Source: Scytonema sp. UIC 10036
GTDB lineage: Bacteria > Cyanobacteriota > Cyanobacteriia > Cyanobacteriales > Nostocaceae
Direction: 5' to 3'
Length of the DNA stretch: 27,659 nucleotides
NCBI RefSeq assembly: GCF_009725235.1
Contig: NZ_WJFC01000178.1
Location: 1 to 27,659, forward strand
The notes beneath the pieces are model-generated. The model made no database searches. It was not told the origin of the DNA and was given only the letters and a program-made list of their open reading frames with translations. Both the position numbers and the translations under genes were made by a program. Positions 1-7,154 of the stretch are shown here, piece after piece. The first letter of the stretch is position 1; every line of letters begins with the position of its first letter.

Positions 1-147
1 ATAGCTAATTGCTAATAGTGAATAGCATATAGCCATTAGCCATTAGCCATTAGCCATTAGCCAATAGCCATTAGCCATTAGCCATTAGCCATTAGCCATT
101 AGCCATTAGCCGTTAGCCATTAGCCATTAGCCATTAGCAAAATTATT
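1..147. repeat. Heptamer tandem repeat array (TTAGCCA unit)
   Basis: The unit TTAGCCA is repeated almost without interruption up to the start of the next gene, with a few variants (CAATAGC, CCGTTAG). Short 7-bp tandem arrays of this kind are a known feature of heterocystous cyanobacterial genomes. The array runs off the left window edge and ends about 10 bases before the ATG of the aldehyde dehydrogenase, so it replaces most of that gene's leader. No Shine-Dalgarno sequence is visible there. Confidence 0.9.
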
Positions 148-1560
148 ATGTCAAAAGCAATAGATGTCCGCAATCCTCGGACTGGAAAATTTGATTATGT
201 GATTATACCACCACCTGCAAAGCTTCTCGCACAGCAATGCAGTCGCTTGAGGCGATCGCAAAAAAGTTGGCAACAGCTTAGTATAGAAGGTAGAGTCGAA
301 GCCCTTCAGCAGTGGAAGCAAGTCATATTATCTGGGCGGGAGAAACTGACTGAGGCTTTGGTGAATGATACGGGAAGGTTATCAATATCAGTCATGGAAA
401 TTGACTCATTCCTTTCTAGTATCGATCGCTGGTGTAAATTAGCTCCAGAACTGCTCCAAGAATCGCCAAAAAATACAGCTATTCCTTTTATTGAACTGCA
501 ACAAACAGCAGTTCCGTATCCTTTAGTAGGTGTCATTAGTCCATGGAATTTTCCCCTATTGCTTTCAACAATTGATACTATTCCCGCCTTGTTAGCCGGT
601 TGTGCTGTCATCGTTAAACCTAGTGAGATAGCACCTCGGTTTGTTGCACCTCTATTAGCTGCACTGAATAACGTTCCCAAGTTACGAGATGTATTAACTT
701 TTGTAGAGGGAGCAGCAGAAACTGGAGCTGCTCTGATAGAAAATGTAGACTTGATTTGTTTTACGGGAGGTGTAGAAACGGGACGAAAAGTTGCCGAAGC
801 AGCAGCTAAACACTTTATACCTGCTTTTTTGGAACTGGGAGGGAAAGACCCAGCGATCGTTTTAGAATCTGCCGATTTGGATTTGGCAACATCAGCTATT
901 TTATGGGGTTCGGTGGTAAATACGGGACAGTCCTGTCAATCCATTGAGCGAATTTACGTTGCTGAATCTATAATGGAACCATTCGTTAAACAACTTGTAG
1001 ACAAAGCGCAACGTCTTGAGTTAGCCTATCCCACACCAGATAGCGGAGAAATCGGTCCTATAATTGCAGAAAGACAGGCGGCGATCGTCAGCGACCATCT
1101 GTTAGATGCAGCAGAACTCGGTGCTGTTGTGCATTGTGGTGGTGAAATTGAGACCCATGGTGGAGGTTGGTGGTGTCGTCCTACAGTTCTCACTCAAGTT
1201 AACCATGCGATGAAAGTTATGACCGAAGAAACATTTGGTCCCATTATGCCTGTAATGTCTTTTTCCACAGTTGAAGAAGCAATAACTTTGGCAAATGATT
1301 CTGTGTATGGATTGAGTGCAGCAGTTTTTGCAGGAGCGGATACAGAAGCGTTAGAAGTTGCCCGTCAAATCGATGCAGGTGGTATTAGTATTAATGATGC
1401 GGCTCTCACTGCTTTGGTGCATGAGGGAGAAAAAAATTCTTTTAAGTTTTCTGGTTTAGGTGGATCGCGTATGGGAAAAACAGCACTGACACGGTTTATA
1501 CGAAAAAAAGCTTTTTTGGTAAAAACTAACTCTGCACCTGACCCTTGGTGGTTTAAATAG
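148..1560 (+). CDS. Aldehyde dehydrogenase family protein
   Basis: A 470-residue NAD(P)-dependent aldehyde dehydrogenase, expected to oxidise an aldehyde to its carboxylic acid in the cytosol. Visible family signatures are the PWNF motif at about residues 132-135 with the oxyanion-hole Asn134, the LELGGKDP segment with the general base Glu229, and the nucleophile Cys263 in NTGQSCQS. Length is normal for the family, and the C-terminal oligomerisation part is present. The substrate cannot be read from the sequence; the rather short N-terminus resembles the succinate-semialdehyde/benzaldehyde branch. The gene is flanked by heptamer arrays on the 5' side and a G-rich tract directly after the stop, and is probably monocistronic. 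No clear ribosome binding site precedes the ATG. Confidence 0.93.
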   Translation: MSKAIDVRNPRTGKFDYVIIPPPAKLLAQQCSRLRRSQKSWQQLSIEGRVEALQQWKQVILSGREKLTEALVNDTGRLSISVMEIDSFLSSIDRWCKLAPELLQESPKNTAIPFIELQQTAVPYPLVGVISPWNFPLLLSTIDTIPALLAGCAVIVKPSEIAPRFVAPLLAALNNVPKLRDVLTFVEGAAETGAALIENVDLICFTGGVETGRKVAEAAAKHFIPAFLELGGKDPAIVLESADLDLATSAILWGSVVNTGQSCQSIERIYVAESIMEPFVKQLVDKAQRLELAYPTPDSGEIGPIIAERQAAIVSDHLLDAAELGAVVHCGGEIETHGGGWWCRPTVLTQVNHAMKVMTEETFGPIMPVMSFSTVEEAITLANDSVYGLSAAVFAGADTEALEVARQIDAGGISINDAALTALVHEGEKNSFKFSGLGGSRMGKTALTRFIRKKAFLVKTNSAPDPWWFK

Positions 1561-1590
1561 GGGGTAGGGGTAGGGAGTAGGGGGTAGGGG
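1560..1590 (+). repeat. G-rich tract with G-quadruplex pattern after ALDH stop
   Basis: Five runs of three to five G separated by TA or AGTA begin at the last base of the aldehyde dehydrogenase stop codon. The pattern fits the usual G3+N1-7 quadruplex rule on the + (mRNA) strand. It is also a GGGGTAG-type heptamer array, so its origin is probably repeat expansion. Confidence 0.6.
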
Positions 1591-1612
1591 CGCAAGGCCG
1601 CCGCGCCCGTAC
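1585..1612. repeat. Palindromic intergenic repeat (GGGGCGC...GCGCCC)
   Basis: GTAGGGGCGCAAGGC followed by GCGCCCGTAC forms a stem-loop. A close relative lies at 19171-19200, so this is a dispersed repeat and not a site specific to one gene. Confidence 0.6.
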
Positions 1613-1625
1613 AGTAGTAGAACAA

Positions 1626-1725
1626 TCCCAAATCTAAAATCCCAAATCCCAAATCTAAAATCCCAAATCCACAATCCAAAATCTAAAATCCAAAATCTAA
1701 AATCTAAAATCCAAAATCCAAATCA
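1626..1725. repeat. A-rich heptamer-type array (AATCCAA/AATCTAA)
   Basis: Alternating AAATCCC, AAATCTA and AAATCCA units repeat for about 100 bases and stop just before the ribosome binding site of the next gene. Confidence 0.8.
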
Positions 1726-1738
1726 AAGGAGTTTTGTT

Positions 1739-2185
1739 ATGTCATTGATTCGAGAAGAAATGCCTGTTCTAGTACGTCATGAAGGAGATTGGGTAGGTAC
1801 GTATACAGTGGTTGATGTAGAAGGAAAAATTATTGATAAGCATGAGTCTCATTTGACTTGTCAGTTTCCAGAAGATGATGCTTACTCCTACTATCAAATT
1901 AATCGTTATAAGTGGTCTAATGGTAAACAAGAAGAGCATCAGTTTCCAGCAAGTTATCGAGACAAAGCAATATGGTTTGATACAGAACGTATTGAAGGGA
2001 AAGCCTGGGAAATCGACAATGCAACAATTATTTTGTGGTTTTCTTATAAAACTGCACCGGATATGTATTTGTATGAAATGATTAATCTCAGCCCCTGCAA
2101 TAACTACCGTTCCCGCACTTGGCACTGGTTTAAAAATCATCAACTCTTCCAACGGACTTTGATTCAAGAAGAACGGTTGCGGTGA
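1739..2185 (+). CDS. DUF3598-like protein (lipocalin-like fold predicted)
   Basis: A 148-residue soluble protein. The N-terminal pattern HEGDWVGTYTVVD, the SHLTCQFPEDD segment, the INRYKWSNGK strand and the RTWHWFKN segment match what I remember of cyanobacterial and plant DUF3598 proteins, which are thought to form a lipocalin-like beta-barrel. The function of that family is not established; ligand binding is inference from fold. Start choice is supported by AAAGGAG seven bases upstream of the ATG. No signal peptide or membrane segment is visible. It appears monocistronic. Confidence 0.65.
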   Translation: MSLIREEMPVLVRHEGDWVGTYTVVDVEGKIIDKHESHLTCQFPEDDAYSYYQINRYKWSNGKQEEHQFPASYRDKAIWFDTERIEGKAWEIDNATIILWFSYKTAPDMYLYEMINLSPCNNYRSRTWHWFKNHQLFQRTLIQEERLR

Positions 2186-2281
2186 AATTAGCAAAACTTG
2201 CTCTTATAAAGTGGGCAAAGAGTAATATGATATGTAAGAATTATACAAGAGTTCTTTTAAGTTAGAAGTTGAGGAGAAATT

Positions 2282-2599
2282 ATGACTGACACTAAACCTT
2301 TGCGGACAGCACGTCGGGGAAGAATATTCCCAGAAATTCAATGGACAGAAGAACAAATAGCGCAATGGAGAGCTAAACAGGAGGCATTCTATCAACGCTG
2401 TAAAGTGATTTTTGATAGAGTTCAACCAGAATTAATCAAAACTCACTACAACTGGTACATGGCGGTTGAACCTGAGAGTGGAGATTATTTTATTGATAAA
2501 GATGAAATAGTTGCGATGAATATGTCTCGGCAAAAGCATCCAAACAATCTTTTTTTCCTGTTTAGGATTAATGAAACAGGAATATCGGGGACAATATGA
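2282..2599 (+). CDS. Small unknown protein coupled to an aspartic protease
   Basis: A 105-residue protein that I cannot assign to a named family. It has a basic N-terminus (TARRGRIF), a central stretch with WTEEQIAQWRAKQEAFYQRC that looks helical, and a C-terminal half of predicted beta character (YFIDKDEIVAMN). GAGGAG lies at normal distance before the ATG. Its stop codon overlaps the next start in an ATGA sequence, so the two products are translationally coupled and probably work together. The partner is a retropepsin-like protease, which makes this a candidate substrate, inhibitor or adaptor; this is inference. Confidence 0.7.
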   Translation: MTDTKPLRTARRGRIFPEIQWTEEQIAQWRAKQEAFYQRCKVIFDRVQPELIKTHYNWYMAVEPESGDYFIDKDEIVAMNMSRQKHPNNLFFLFRINETGISGTI

Positions 2600-2961
2600 T
2601 TGAGGGCAGATTTGGTGATGGGGATGAGTTATTCTTTGAAATTCAGTTAGTTGCTAACGAGCAATTAGATCTGCCTGTTGATGCAATGCTGGATACAGGT
2701 TTTTCTGGTTGGTTGGCAATTGATAAACAAGATTTGGATGGTTTTGATTGGATTTTGATTGGTGAGCGCGATATGCTCTTGGCAAAAGGAGAAACTAAAT
2801 TTGACATCTACGCTGGAAAAGTGAAAATAGAAGAGCAAGAATTTGATGTTCTAGTTCATGTTGGTACAGGATTAACAGAAGTTTTACTTGGTCGTCAGTG
2901 GTTAAAAGATAGACGCTTAGTAGTTGATATACCGTCAGGAATTTTAACACTTGGACAATGA
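2596..2961 (+). CDS. Retropepsin-like (clan AA) aspartic protease domain protein
   Basis: A 121-residue single-domain protein. The segment AMLDTGFSGWLAI carries the DTG active-site triad (Asp33-Thr34-Gly35), and LLGRQWL near the C-terminus matches the second conserved hydrophobic-Gly motif of the clan AA fold. One domain of about 120 residues implies that the enzyme must dimerise to be active, as retropepsins do. There is no signal peptide, so action in the cytosol is expected. It overlaps the upstream gene by four bases (ATGA). Similar small protease pairs are common in cyanobacteria but, as far as I know, uncharacterised. Confidence 0.75.
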   Translation: MIEGRFGDGDELFFEIQLVANEQLDLPVDAMLDTGFSGWLAIDKQDLDGFDWILIGERDMLLAKGETKFDIYAGKVKIEEQEFDVLVHVGTGLTEVLLGRQWLKDRRLVVDIPSGILTLGQ

Positions 2962-3259
2962 AAGTGGATCGTGCAATGCCTGCAAAAACATATCATATCC
3001 GTTTAATTACATCATGTCGGTAGCATAACCATGCGGAAAAGTTTCTTAATTTCTTAGCGCCTTAGCGCCTTTGCGTGAGTTTTATTCAGAGCATATAAGC
3101 CGACATGATATGACTTATTGAATAATTAGCTCATAGTTTTGGCGATCGCGCTAAAGCGCAACTACGAACTTAATTTATTTTAATTTGATTTGACTGGCAA
3201 TTGGTAATATATTTGATGATTGTATAACATAGATTCTTAAGTCTCTATCAAAAATTTGT
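2962..3259. repeat. Intergenic region with inverted repeat and TTAGCGCC-type repeat
   Basis: The 298 bases hold no credible gene. A perfect 10-bp inverted repeat (ATCATGTCGG at 3011-3020, CCGACATGAT at 3100-3109) brackets a TTAGCGCCTTAGCGCC sequence that resembles dispersed cyanobacterial repeats. The layout resembles the better-preserved element at 19290-19397. A HIP1-like GCGATCGCG lies near 3143. Confidence 0.5.
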
Positions 3260-4651
3260 ATGTCAAAATCTGAAAAAATTAACTTTTCAACTCCCAGTGG
3301 TTTTCCAGAATTTCTTCCTGGTGAGAAACGTTTGGAAGTATATTTACTCGATATTATCCGGAAAGTTTATGAAAGTTATGGATTTACACCTATAGAAACT
3401 CCGGCTGTAGAACGTTTGGAAGTTTTACAAGCAAAGGGTAATCAAGGTGACAATATAATCTACGGTATCAGCCCCATCTTACCGCCAAACAGACAAGCAG
3501 AAAAGGATAAAGCAGGAGAAACAGGTTCAGAAGCACGAGCTCTAAAATTCGACCAAACGGTTCCTTTAGCAGCATATATTGCTCGTCACCTGAACGATTT
3601 AACTTTTCCTTTTGCTCGCTATCAAATGGATATTGTGTTTCGGGGAGAAAGGGCAAAAGATGGACGTTTCCGTCAGTTTAGGCAATGTGATATTGATGTT
3701 GTAGGGCGTCGCGAACTGAGCTGGTTTTACGATTCTCAAATGCCTGCTATTATTGCTGAGATATTTGAAGCGATTAATATTGGTGATTTCCTCATTCGTA
3801 TTAATAATCGTAAAGTTCTTACGGGTTTCTTTAAGTCGCTCGGTGTAGAAGCAGAGAAAATCAAAGCTTGTATCGGTATTATTGATAATTTAGAAAAAAT
3901 TGGTGAGGCAAAAGTTAAACAGGAGTTGGAAAAAGAAGGAATTTTATTAGAGCAAACTCAAAAGATTATTGATTTCATTAATATTAAAGGTTCAGTTGAG
4001 GAAGTTTTAGACAAACTTAAATATTTAGCTCAATCGGCATCAGACGCTGAGATATTTAACTTGGGAGTTACGGAGTTAGAAACAGTAATTTCTGGTGTTC
4101 GCAATCTGGGAGTTGCGGAAAATCGTTTCTGCATCGATTTATCTATTGCTCGCGGTCTTGATTATTATACAGGGACTGTTTACGAAACAAGTTTAGTTGG
4201 GCATGAAGCGCTAGGAAGTATTTGTTCCGGTGGTAGGTACGAAGAATTAGTGGGTGTCTTTTTAGGGGAAAAAATGCCCGGAGTAGGCATTTCTATTGGT
4301 TTAACTCGCTTAATTAGTCGTTTGTTAAAAGCTGGTATTCTGAACCCGCTTGCAGCCACTCCAACTCAGGTGATAGTGGTAAACGTGCAAGAGGATTTGA
4401 TGCCTGTTTATCTGAATGTTTCCCAAAAGTTGCGTAAGGCAGGAATTAATGTTGTCACAAATTTTGAGCAACGACCTTTGGGCAAACAATTCCAACAAGC
4501 TGAAAAACAAGGAATTCAATTTTGTGTCATTATTGGCTCTGAGGAAGCTACAGCACAAAAGGCGGCTCTTAAGGATTTGAAAACACGAGAGCAAATAGAA
4601 GTACCATTGGAAAATTTAGCTGAAGCAATTAAACAGAGACTCGCTCCTTAA
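3260..4651 (+). CDS. hisS: Histidyl-tRNA synthetase
   Basis: A 463-residue class II aminoacyl-tRNA synthetase that charges tRNA-His. The catalytic core shows the segment KFDQTVPLAAYIA (about residues 96-108), motif 2 with RGERAKDGRFRQFRQCD (128-144), the histidine-binding loop LDYYTGTVYE, then GGRYEELV and the motif 3 region GVGISIGLTRL. A C-terminal anticodon-binding domain begins near VIVVNVQEDL. The motif 2 region has the (F/Y)RQFxQCDxDVVG form typical of archaeal and eukaryotic HisRS, not the HQLGCEVFG form of E. coli. I believe cyanobacterial HisRS of this type is common, but it could be a second copy in the genome. No clear ribosome binding site is visible. Residues 199-275 are duplicated as a fragment at 5989-6218. 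Confidence 0.93.
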   Translation: MSKSEKINFSTPSGFPEFLPGEKRLEVYLLDIIRKVYESYGFTPIETPAVERLEVLQAKGNQGDNIIYGISPILPPNRQAEKDKAGETGSEARALKFDQTVPLAAYIARHLNDLTFPFARYQMDIVFRGERAKDGRFRQFRQCDIDVVGRRELSWFYDSQMPAIIAEIFEAINIGDFLIRINNRKVLTGFFKSLGVEAEKIKACIGIIDNLEKIGEAKVKQELEKEGILLEQTQKIIDFINIKGSVEEVLDKLKYLAQSASDAEIFNLGVTELETVISGVRNLGVAENRFCIDLSIARGLDYYTGTVYETSLVGHEALGSICSGGRYEELVGVFLGEKMPGVGISIGLTRLISRLLKAGILNPLAATPTQVIVVNVQEDLMPVYLNVSQKLRKAGINVVTNFEQRPLGKQFQQAEKQGIQFCVIIGSEEATAQKAALKDLKTREQIEVPLENLAEAIKQRLAP

Positions 4652-4660
4652 GTAAGCATT

Positions 4661-4695
4661 AAGCCCTTTAGCAAATATAGCGGAGCGGGCTTTTT
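4661..4695 (+). terminator. Rho-independent terminator of hisS
   Basis: AAGCCC (4661-4666) pairs with GGGCTT (4687-4692) and is followed by a T run (4691-4695). It starts ten bases after the hisS stop codon. Confidence 0.7.
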
Positions 4696-4847
4696 GTGCA
4701 ATATAATGAGCGACTATTAGCAGTATAGGTATCTTGCCCATATTATAAGCGGGCAAAATACCCGCAATACAAGAGGCGTACTTTGTAAAACTGAAAACTG
4801 TTATATGCTTAAAGGTTATCGGTTCTAAGTTTATCGGGGGACATTAT

Positions 4848-5666
4848 ATGAACACACCAACAAAGCGAGCTTTTTTAGATACAGAAGATGGTCAGATTCT
4901 CTATTGTATCAGTGGGGAAGGAGCTGCTTTGGTGTTACTGCATCAAAATTTCAGAAGTATTGACGAATTTCGCGAGCTAATACCAATTTTTGCTCGAGAA
5001 AGACGTGTCATTGCTATGGATTTGTTAGGGTTAGGAGGTTCTGACAAACCTCCACGAATGTATTCAGTTGAAGAATATGCTAAAACTGTTATCTGGCTTC
5101 TAGATGAATTAGGTATAAAAACAGCGAGTATTTTGGGAAACCACACGGGTGCTTACATAGCAGGAGAAGTGGCAGCTACATATCCAGAGCGCGTTGAAAA
5201 ACTGATAATATGTAACGTAGATGATTTTAACGAAGAAGAAAAAGCAGCTATATCTAAGGAATTTACTCAAGGACTATTGACAATCAAAGAAGATGGTGAA
5301 CATCTGATAGAAAGATGGTTAGCTCGAGCAAGCTACATAGGTTCAGCTGAGTTAAATCACCGTTGGGTTTTGGATGATATGAAATGCTTTGGTTATCCTT
5401 GGTATGCTCCTTTAGCTGTAATAAACTACAGCTCATCTATGAAGGAAAGATTTCGTTTAATTAAATGCCCAACCTTAATTTTGTCAGGAATTGAGGACGT
5501 AAAACAATTGGAAAAGCTAGGTTTTTCAAAAGCAGACAATCGGCGTTTTATTTTAGAAGTCATTCCTCATGGAAAAATGGTTGAAATTGAAGGCGGAACT
5601 ATATGTATGATGAATCAGATACCTGAAGAAATATCAAAGCAAGTTTTGGAATTTTTATCTGAATAA
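4848..5666 (+). CDS. Alpha/beta hydrolase-fold protein with atypical active site
   Basis: A 272-residue alpha/beta hydrolase-fold protein. The fold is shown by strand LVLLHQNFRS, the MDLLGLGGSDKP loop, the helix WLLDELGI and the nucleophile-elbow segment ILGNHTGAYIAGEVAATYP. The elbow reads G97-N98-H99-T100-G101, so His sits where Ser, Asp or Cys is expected. Near the C-terminus, EGGTICMMNQIPEE has Thr251 where the catalytic His of the usual GGH motif would lie. Asp in LILSGIEDV keeps the acid position. Either this is a subfamily with different chemistry or a pseudoenzyme; GHHTG variants exist in databases as I remember. The ATG is preceded by GGGGGA. It opens the decayed island 4848-8790. 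Confidence 0.85.
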   Translation: MNTPTKRAFLDTEDGQILYCISGEGAALVLLHQNFRSIDEFRELIPIFARERRVIAMDLLGLGGSDKPPRMYSVEEYAKTVIWLLDELGIKTASILGNHTGAYIAGEVAATYPERVEKLIICNVDDFNEEEKAAISKEFTQGLLTIKEDGEHLIERWLARASYIGSAELNHRWVLDDMKCFGYPWYAPLAVINYSSSMKERFRLIKCPTLILSGIEDVKQLEKLGFSKADNRRFILEVIPHGKMVEIEGGTICMMNQIPEEISKQVLEFLSE

Positions 5667-5820
5667 CGCATTCTTCCTTCCCCGGATTTCAATTGAACGG
5701 CAACCCCAAACAATACATCTAAAACATTACCCATCACGCATAGATTGTGAAGCCATGGATGAAAAGAACACATATTTGATTCTCCACATGACGAATCTGA
5801 TGACTTTTTGTATGCAACCG
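5667..5820 (+). other. Region without intact gene; possible frameshifted coding scraps
   Basis: Two short open stretches in different frames look coding-like: one near 5697-5770 ending in HYPSRIDCEAMDEKN, and one from about 5775 reading DSPHDESDDFLYATEEYR. They could be one decayed gene joined by a frameshift. I do not recognise the family. Confidence 0.25.
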
Positions 5821-5988
5821 AAGAATATCGAACAAGTGACACAACCTCGAATTTATCAAAAGTTGTTTTGGAAAGCAGCGTCGGTAAGAGGGTTTCTCAT
5901 GCCTCTTTATCAAGAGTACATGGTTGAAGCACGCGAGCGACTGTTCAGCTTGTTTTACGAGCGCAAACTCAAAGTTGCCGTAGATCCA
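5821..5988 (+). pseudogene. C-terminal remnant of an MDR-type NADP oxidoreductase
   Basis: The + frame reads IEQVTQPRIYQKLFWKAAS, then VRGFLMPLYQEYMVEA and FYERKLKVAVDP. This is the pattern seen near the C-terminus of zinc-independent medium-chain dehydrogenases (quinone oxidoreductase and prostaglandin reductase-like), where R-I-Y, the SVRGF segment and the GKL segment are conserved. The catalytic and Rossmann parts are missing. The frame breaks exactly where the displaced hisS piece begins (5989), so a recombination junction removed the true C-terminus. It is non-functional as it stands. Confidence 0.6.
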
Positions 5989-6218
5989 AGAAAATCAAAG
6001 CTTATATCGGTATTATTGATAATTTAGAAAAAATTGGTGAGGCAAAAGTTAAACAGGAGTTGGAAAAAGAAGGAATTTTAGTAGAGCAAACTCAAAAAAT
6101 TATTGATTTTATTAACATTAAAGGAACGGTTGACGAAATCTTAGATAAACTTAAATACTTAGCTCAATCGGCATCAGACGCTGAGATATTTAACTTAGGA
6201 GTTACGGAGTTAGAAACA
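5989..6218 (+). pseudogene. Displaced internal fragment of hisS
   Basis: This 230-bp stretch aligns without gaps to 3855-4084 inside hisS (residues about 199-275, the insertion between core motifs). By eye I count about 14 mismatches, roughly 94 percent identity. Many changes are at third codon positions, for example in the codons for DKLKYL, and the frame stays open. That suggests the copy came from a working, slightly diverged hisS and did not decay in place. It has no start codon of its own, no catalytic motifs and abrupt borders on both sides. Confidence 0.9.
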
Positions 6219-6231
6219 AAATTCACCGTTT

Positions 6232-6974
6232 TCAAAATTCTCTCAAGAGTCTTCCATACCCGTACACTCGATCCTGAATATCGTTATGTCGTAACGCATA
6301 CCACCAGGTTGCCGCATTGATCGCAATAATCGGCTTTCCGAACCATCGCTCCGCTTCATCAGCGAGCCGGAGTATGCTCAAATTGGTACCCAGCTGCACG
6401 AGACAGTCTACGTCATCACCATCAAGTTCCTGAAGATGATTGCGAAGAGCATCCTCGGAGATCTGGGTGATCGAGATTGCAGTGGGGCACCGGAGTCCCT
6501 TCAGACGGACAACCTCGACCCCAATATCACTGAAGAAGCGGCTACCGTCTCGTTGACCACGGGCTGATAAGGGGTGATGACCCCAATCTTGTTTACTTTG
6601 AACGCTTCGAGAGCTGCCTGACATGCCGAGGCAGCCGAAGCCACTTTGAGGTCAGTATAGTCTTCGAGTCGTCTGACAAACGCCCTATTCCCCTCGATCC
6701 CTTCCCAAAAAGTCTCGGCACTCATTGCCACGATCAAGTAGTCGATACCCGCCGTCATCACCCGATCGATTGCGAAGAGAATTTCGTCGTCGATTTGCTT
6801 GAGAAAATTCACCATCTTTTCGTTACTACTCAAGTCCCGATCCCGAATATGAATCCGGGACATATGAGACGTAACGCCCCGTGCTGCCATCGCGTGAAAA
6901 TCGGGTTCGACGATTGTGTTCGTGCTTGGCGCAAGCACCCCGAATTTCTTTCGCCATCCTAACGTGTCCGTCAT
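6232..6974 (-). pseudogene. Maleate isomerase/arylmalonate decarboxylase-like gene, frameshifted
   Basis: Two minus-strand frames join into one protein of about 247 residues, the usual family length. The first part starts at ATG 6974 (MTDTLGWRKKFGVLAPSTNT) and runs to NETVA; the second continues RFFSDIGVEVVRLKG to the C-terminal GYGRLLREF. A single missing G on the + strand near 6539-6541 explains the break (VARFF would be restored). The fold is that of Asp/Glu racemase-like isomerases. Both usual cysteine positions are replaced: IVAMSAETFW instead of a Cys-bearing strand, and VQLGTNLSI instead of CTN. G+C content is visibly higher than in the flanking genes, which hints at transfer. The shift could also be a sequencing error. 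Confidence 0.8.
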
Positions 6975-7154
6975 TGTAAAAGTCAATGTATCCTGCTACT
7001 GAATAACAAATAATTTTCATGATTTCACATTTTTGAAATTTTTAGCTAATTTATGAGCTTTTATATCATTGTTTTAAAACCAATTCGCCAATAGTATCCT
7101 AGAAGGAGATGGGCTTTCTGCTCTCATACTGTAAATACTAAATTAAAAACAGAA

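Noticed and set aside
1..147. Considered as a CRISPR array because of its regular repeats.
   Set aside because: The unit is only 7 bp with no spacers; it is a simple tandem array.
1456..1679. Minus-strand open frames across the end of the aldehyde dehydrogenase and the following repeats.
   Set aside because: They translate repeat DNA (repeated LGFGILD and similar) and show no protein-like composition.
4749..4765. GCGGG-CAAAATA-CCCGC hairpin after hisS, considered as a second terminator.
   Set aside because: No T run follows, and a better terminator lies at 4661-4695.
6060..6320. 86-codon open frame containing HisRS-like sequence, considered as a small regulatory HisRS paralogue.
   Set aside because: It holds only a part of the insertion domain, runs into unrelated antisense sequence of the isomerase gene after 6218, and has no start signal.
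7101..7130. AAGGAG directly before ATG giving an 8-codon peptide ahead of the bicupin.
   Set aside because: The spacing between AAGGAG and ATG is too short for normal initiation, and the peptide has no attenuator-like composition.
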